Assembly: GCF_041296385.1 (NCBI RefSeq)
Contig: NC_091020.1
Coordinates: 24,712,501 to 24,776,500, forward strand
Source of the DNA: Aphelocoma coerulescens
Taxonomy: Eukaryota > Chordata > Aves > Passeriformes > Corvidae
Direction: 5' to 3'
DNA: 64,000 nucleotides
A program made the position numbers and the translations under genes. The notes beneath the pieces are model-generated. The model did no database searches, was not told where the DNA came from, and saw only the letters and a list, made by a program, of their open reading frames with translations. Shown here piece by piece: positions 60,843 to 64,000 of this stretch (position 1 is the first letter of the stretch; the number at the start of each line of letters is the position of its first letter).

Positions 60843-63800
60843 ACAAAAAGAAGCAAAAGAAGTTTCTTGGTCAACACTTAAGAGGAACAAGAACAGTAAA
60901 AAATGCTACAGAGGAGATGGCAGAGTCAGCAGCTCTGGTGCATGTTTGAGCTACTCTGCCGCTTCCTAGATCAAGAAAGGGTTTAGCCCTATTATACCAC
61001 TTCAATCAGATCCTCTCCCAGTGGTAGTGTGCAGGCTTGCTAGAAAAAGGGTGCAATGAAGCAAATATCAATTTATTTTAAGAAATTCAAAGTCCATCCA
61101 CAACAACTTTGACTCAAGTTCTTTAATTCAGTTTCTCCAAGCTGGTCTTGCTACGTGTACACCTACAGTATCAAAACACTTTGTATGTGTAAATATGTAC
61201 ATGTGTGAAATAAATAGCACAAACACTGCCCAAATCCTAACATGAAGTATTACAAAAGATAAATGAGGGAAACAGGAATGACTTTCATAGAAGGACACAG
61301 ATTTCAGAACAGGATATAAAAGTGCTTCTAGAGCACTTGTAACCACAGCTGGTGTTTAACAAACATGACCTGAATTCAGTGCCCTGGGAAGCTGGAAAGT
61401 ACTGCACAGAACAGAAATAAAGAGAAAAGCCAACTAAAATCTGACTTCAGGCCATAAGCACCTCTTATTTGTCACCTGAACATCCAAGTTTCTACCGCTA
61501 CCTACAAAAATGTTAATTATTCAGCAGTATATATGGATATAACCTTTAGGTTGTATCTGTGGAAAGATGAATAAAATTATACGCATGCCAGCTTCAGATT
61601 AAATGCATTCCAACTATAACAATCCTTGCCTCTTTTCTTGCTTGGTTACACTGATTTATTGAATCCTTCACTGGTTTTGACACAGACTCACTCACCCAAG
61701 AACTTGCTGCTCTCAGATATGAGCACAACTAGATTCTCCTCCATTCAGATAAGGTCTAGGTTAAGACAACAAGAAAATAAGAAGTCTAACAGGTAAGCAA
61801 ACCACTTCTGTTGTTTTCTGTGATCCCCCAGTTTCCCCAGAAAACATAAGCTGCTTTGTCAGGACCATACAAACTGTTGTCCAATACCACTCTTCCAGCT
61901 TCCCCAAAGGGAGTTGGGAAAACAGCTATTTCTGTACATGCACTGCAGAACAGCTGACAGACTTTGATGGCTGTCATAAACACAGCAAATTTCACAGAAG
62001 CTGGCCTATGATGAGCAAAGGTGCCAGCTTGGGCTGTAAAGAGATGGGCACCAACACTAGTGAGCTGTGAGGTGGCCATGAATCCCTCTCACAGCTGGGA
62101 TGCCACAGCCCTGCCCAGCGAGGCAGAAGGGAAGGTCCGCTGGGCTCTGCTGCCTTGCCACATGCAACTGTCTGTAAGAGAAAAACCACCCTGCTCAAAC
62201 AATGCTCAAGTGTTCGTGCTAAAAGTCACACAAGTTCATTCCAAATCCTGTCACGGAAGATTTTACCAGAGAACAGTAGCTACAAACCCTTGCTTTCCTC
62301 CCTGGGGCATGTGGCTGGGAGACAATGTACCCCAAGCAACCACCCCTCACATGCCCCTGGGCAGCTCCTAGGCAGCTCTATTTATTTACTCTCCAAATTC
62401 AGACATAGATTTCCATCTTCTGGCCCAGCAGAGGTTTGGAAACTTTGCTTCACAGGACTCATGGTTGGAAAATTTAAATTTAGTTATTCTCCCTCAGCAG
62501 GAGGTGGATTCTCCTGCCACGAAGCCCACAGCAGCGAACATGCAGGATCTGCCAGACCGTTTCAAAAACACGTCTTCATGGTTGTTCCTTATTTCGCCAG
62601 CAACGTATCGACATGGGTAGCAAACACAGTTTAACATACACTTGTAATTAGGCACAAAATGCGAGAAGCTGGCTTCCAGCTGATACTAATTAGACTGGAA
62701 GAGTTTACGTAAACTCTTCCTCAGAAAGAAATTAAACACAAGTGCAAAAAGGACTTGCCTACACTTAAAAATGTACATTTGGGCCAAATTCAAGGCATGG
62801 TAAAACCATGTTTGGAGGGCTGGATCACACTTCCTTGACGCCAACCCTGTGCTAGCCCATTTCACAATACAGCTTCTCTGGTTTGGCTCACTGGCCTCCG
62901 AGCCAAGTTTAGGTCTTTCGCTTGGGGCCATAGGGCAGCTGAGCCTCCACCTATCTAAACACGACTCAGGCTGAAGCTCTAATCGCCACAGAACTCATCA
63001 AAGTTATCATTTCTTTCTAAAGATTTCCTTTATAAACTCTGCTGAAGGGTAAAGTACAACTGAGAAACCTCTGCAGCTACTGAGAAATCACAGCATTTGT
63101 CCAAGTTCAGGGAAAACCAACCCCCCACTCTGAAACTCTCTTCCCCCATTTCAAGCTTGCTTCCCAGAAAGACAGAAGAAAAGCTTTAATATAGCTCAGT
63201 GAAATAGCATATCAACAGAAAAATGTGTGTTTTACTTAAACAGACTCAACAACTGAGAAGACTGAGAAACTTTCAGTGACACCCCCTGGCAGCAGAGAAG
63301 TCACAAATGGGTGCTCACAGGCAAGATGTGCAAGGTCTCAGAGTGGCTAAGCAGCCACTGCTGAGGCAGCACAGCTCTTACGAGACCAAAACCTAAATTC
63401 TGATGGCACATCCAAGCCATAGCCCTACAGAAAGGAAATTACAGCACAGTGCAAGAATTGACTCCTAGCAGAAAATGGCTGCAGTGCAGACAAGCCCCTC
63501 AACACAGCCTGTGCATGACAGCCACAACCTGCAGAACTCTGCCCTGCTGATCACAAAGTAGTTGCTCTGCACCATCCCCTCATTAGAAGCATTAGGGCAG
63601 CTGCTGTTTGGAACCACCACCCCTTCCCCCTCTCACCCCCAGGTTCATGGGTATTCATGGTTTGCAGACAAATTAGCCATATTGGTCTTAGTTTGTACCA
63701 TTACAGCCCTGGCTTTCTGCAAACAATCCCTTGTCCCATCTCTCCCATCTCCTGCCATCTCTCCCAACCCAGAGCATCACAGAAAACTTGATTTTGAAAC

Positions 63801-64000
63801 ACAGAAAAAACCATTGCATTTATTTTGAGTTCTCTGTCTATGCTGGAGATTAGCTTGACTTCACAATTCATTATTAAAACCATTCTGCAGCAACATCTGC
63901 AGGGAATTATGTAAAGTTATCTCTGTGCACTGCCAAGTCAGTCTGAGGTTCACTCTTGCACTCACACCATCTGTAAAAATTAGGCAGTGCTTTACAGCTT
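60841..64000 (-). other. SH3PXD2A: SH3PXD2A intron (3' part)
   Basis: The sequence upstream of the SH3-1 exon acceptor shows no match to the first half of SH3-1 (the strand ending VIEKN), so the next exon must lie beyond the right edge. There is no recognised repeat. A weak CTCF-like motif at 63283-63301 was not accepted. Confidence 0.8.

Noticed and set aside
63283..63301. Second CTCF-like motif (CCCCCTGGCAGC)
   Set aside because: Core positions differ from the consensus on both sides of the G run.

Overview
This window is vertebrate nuclear DNA, almost certainly from a bird. Two protein-coding genes are present as exons with GT-AG introns. The introns are long, AT-rich and non-coding, and there are no operons. 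The avian call rests mainly on a diverged CR1 LINE fragment whose tail carries the typical CATAGAATCATA end, plus an older amniote-type CR1 remnant and the compact gene spacing. I cannot name the species.

The plus strand carries the last three coding exons of NEURL1 (neuralized E3 ubiquitin ligase 1): 2187-2867, 15890-16036 and 16826-17067. They encode about 356 residues: the linker after NHR1, the whole NHR2 domain, a Ser/Pro-rich spacer and the C-terminal C3HC4 RING. The first exons lie left of the window. A 3'UTR follows to a poly(A) signal near 19762.

The minus strand carries the last seven coding exons of SH3PXD2A (TKS5/FISH, the podosome and invadopodium scaffold). In transcript order they are 60840-60727, 56605-56522, 45541-45424, 39944-39613, 38755-38706, 36613-36494 and 36361-34466. 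They encode the end of SH3-1 and all of SH3-2 to SH3-5. The PX domain and the start of SH3-1 lie right of the window. All splice phases agree across every junction and no frameshift or premature stop was seen. The 3'UTR appears very long and may run to a strong poly(A) signal near 22670.

The two genes are convergent, with their 3' ends about 2.9 kb apart if those poly(A) calls are right. The gap holds an isolated CpG-rich block (about 21301-21540) with a close CTCF-type motif. The human NEURL1-SH3PXD2A pair has the same order and orientation, as I recall it. The two products do not share a known pathway: NEURL1 is an E3 ligase, studied in Notch-ligand and synaptic contexts, and TKS5 organises actin-rich protrusions downstream of Src. 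The linkage therefore looks like old synteny rather than a functional cluster.

I found no unknown gene system. The observations most worth a second look are the CpG/CTCF block between the convergent 3' ends, the very long SH3PXD2A 3'UTR, two in-frame skippable exons (a basic 84-nt exon in TKS5 and a Ser/Pro 147-nt exon in NEURL1), and a dense, possibly regulatory block beside the SH3-2 exon.
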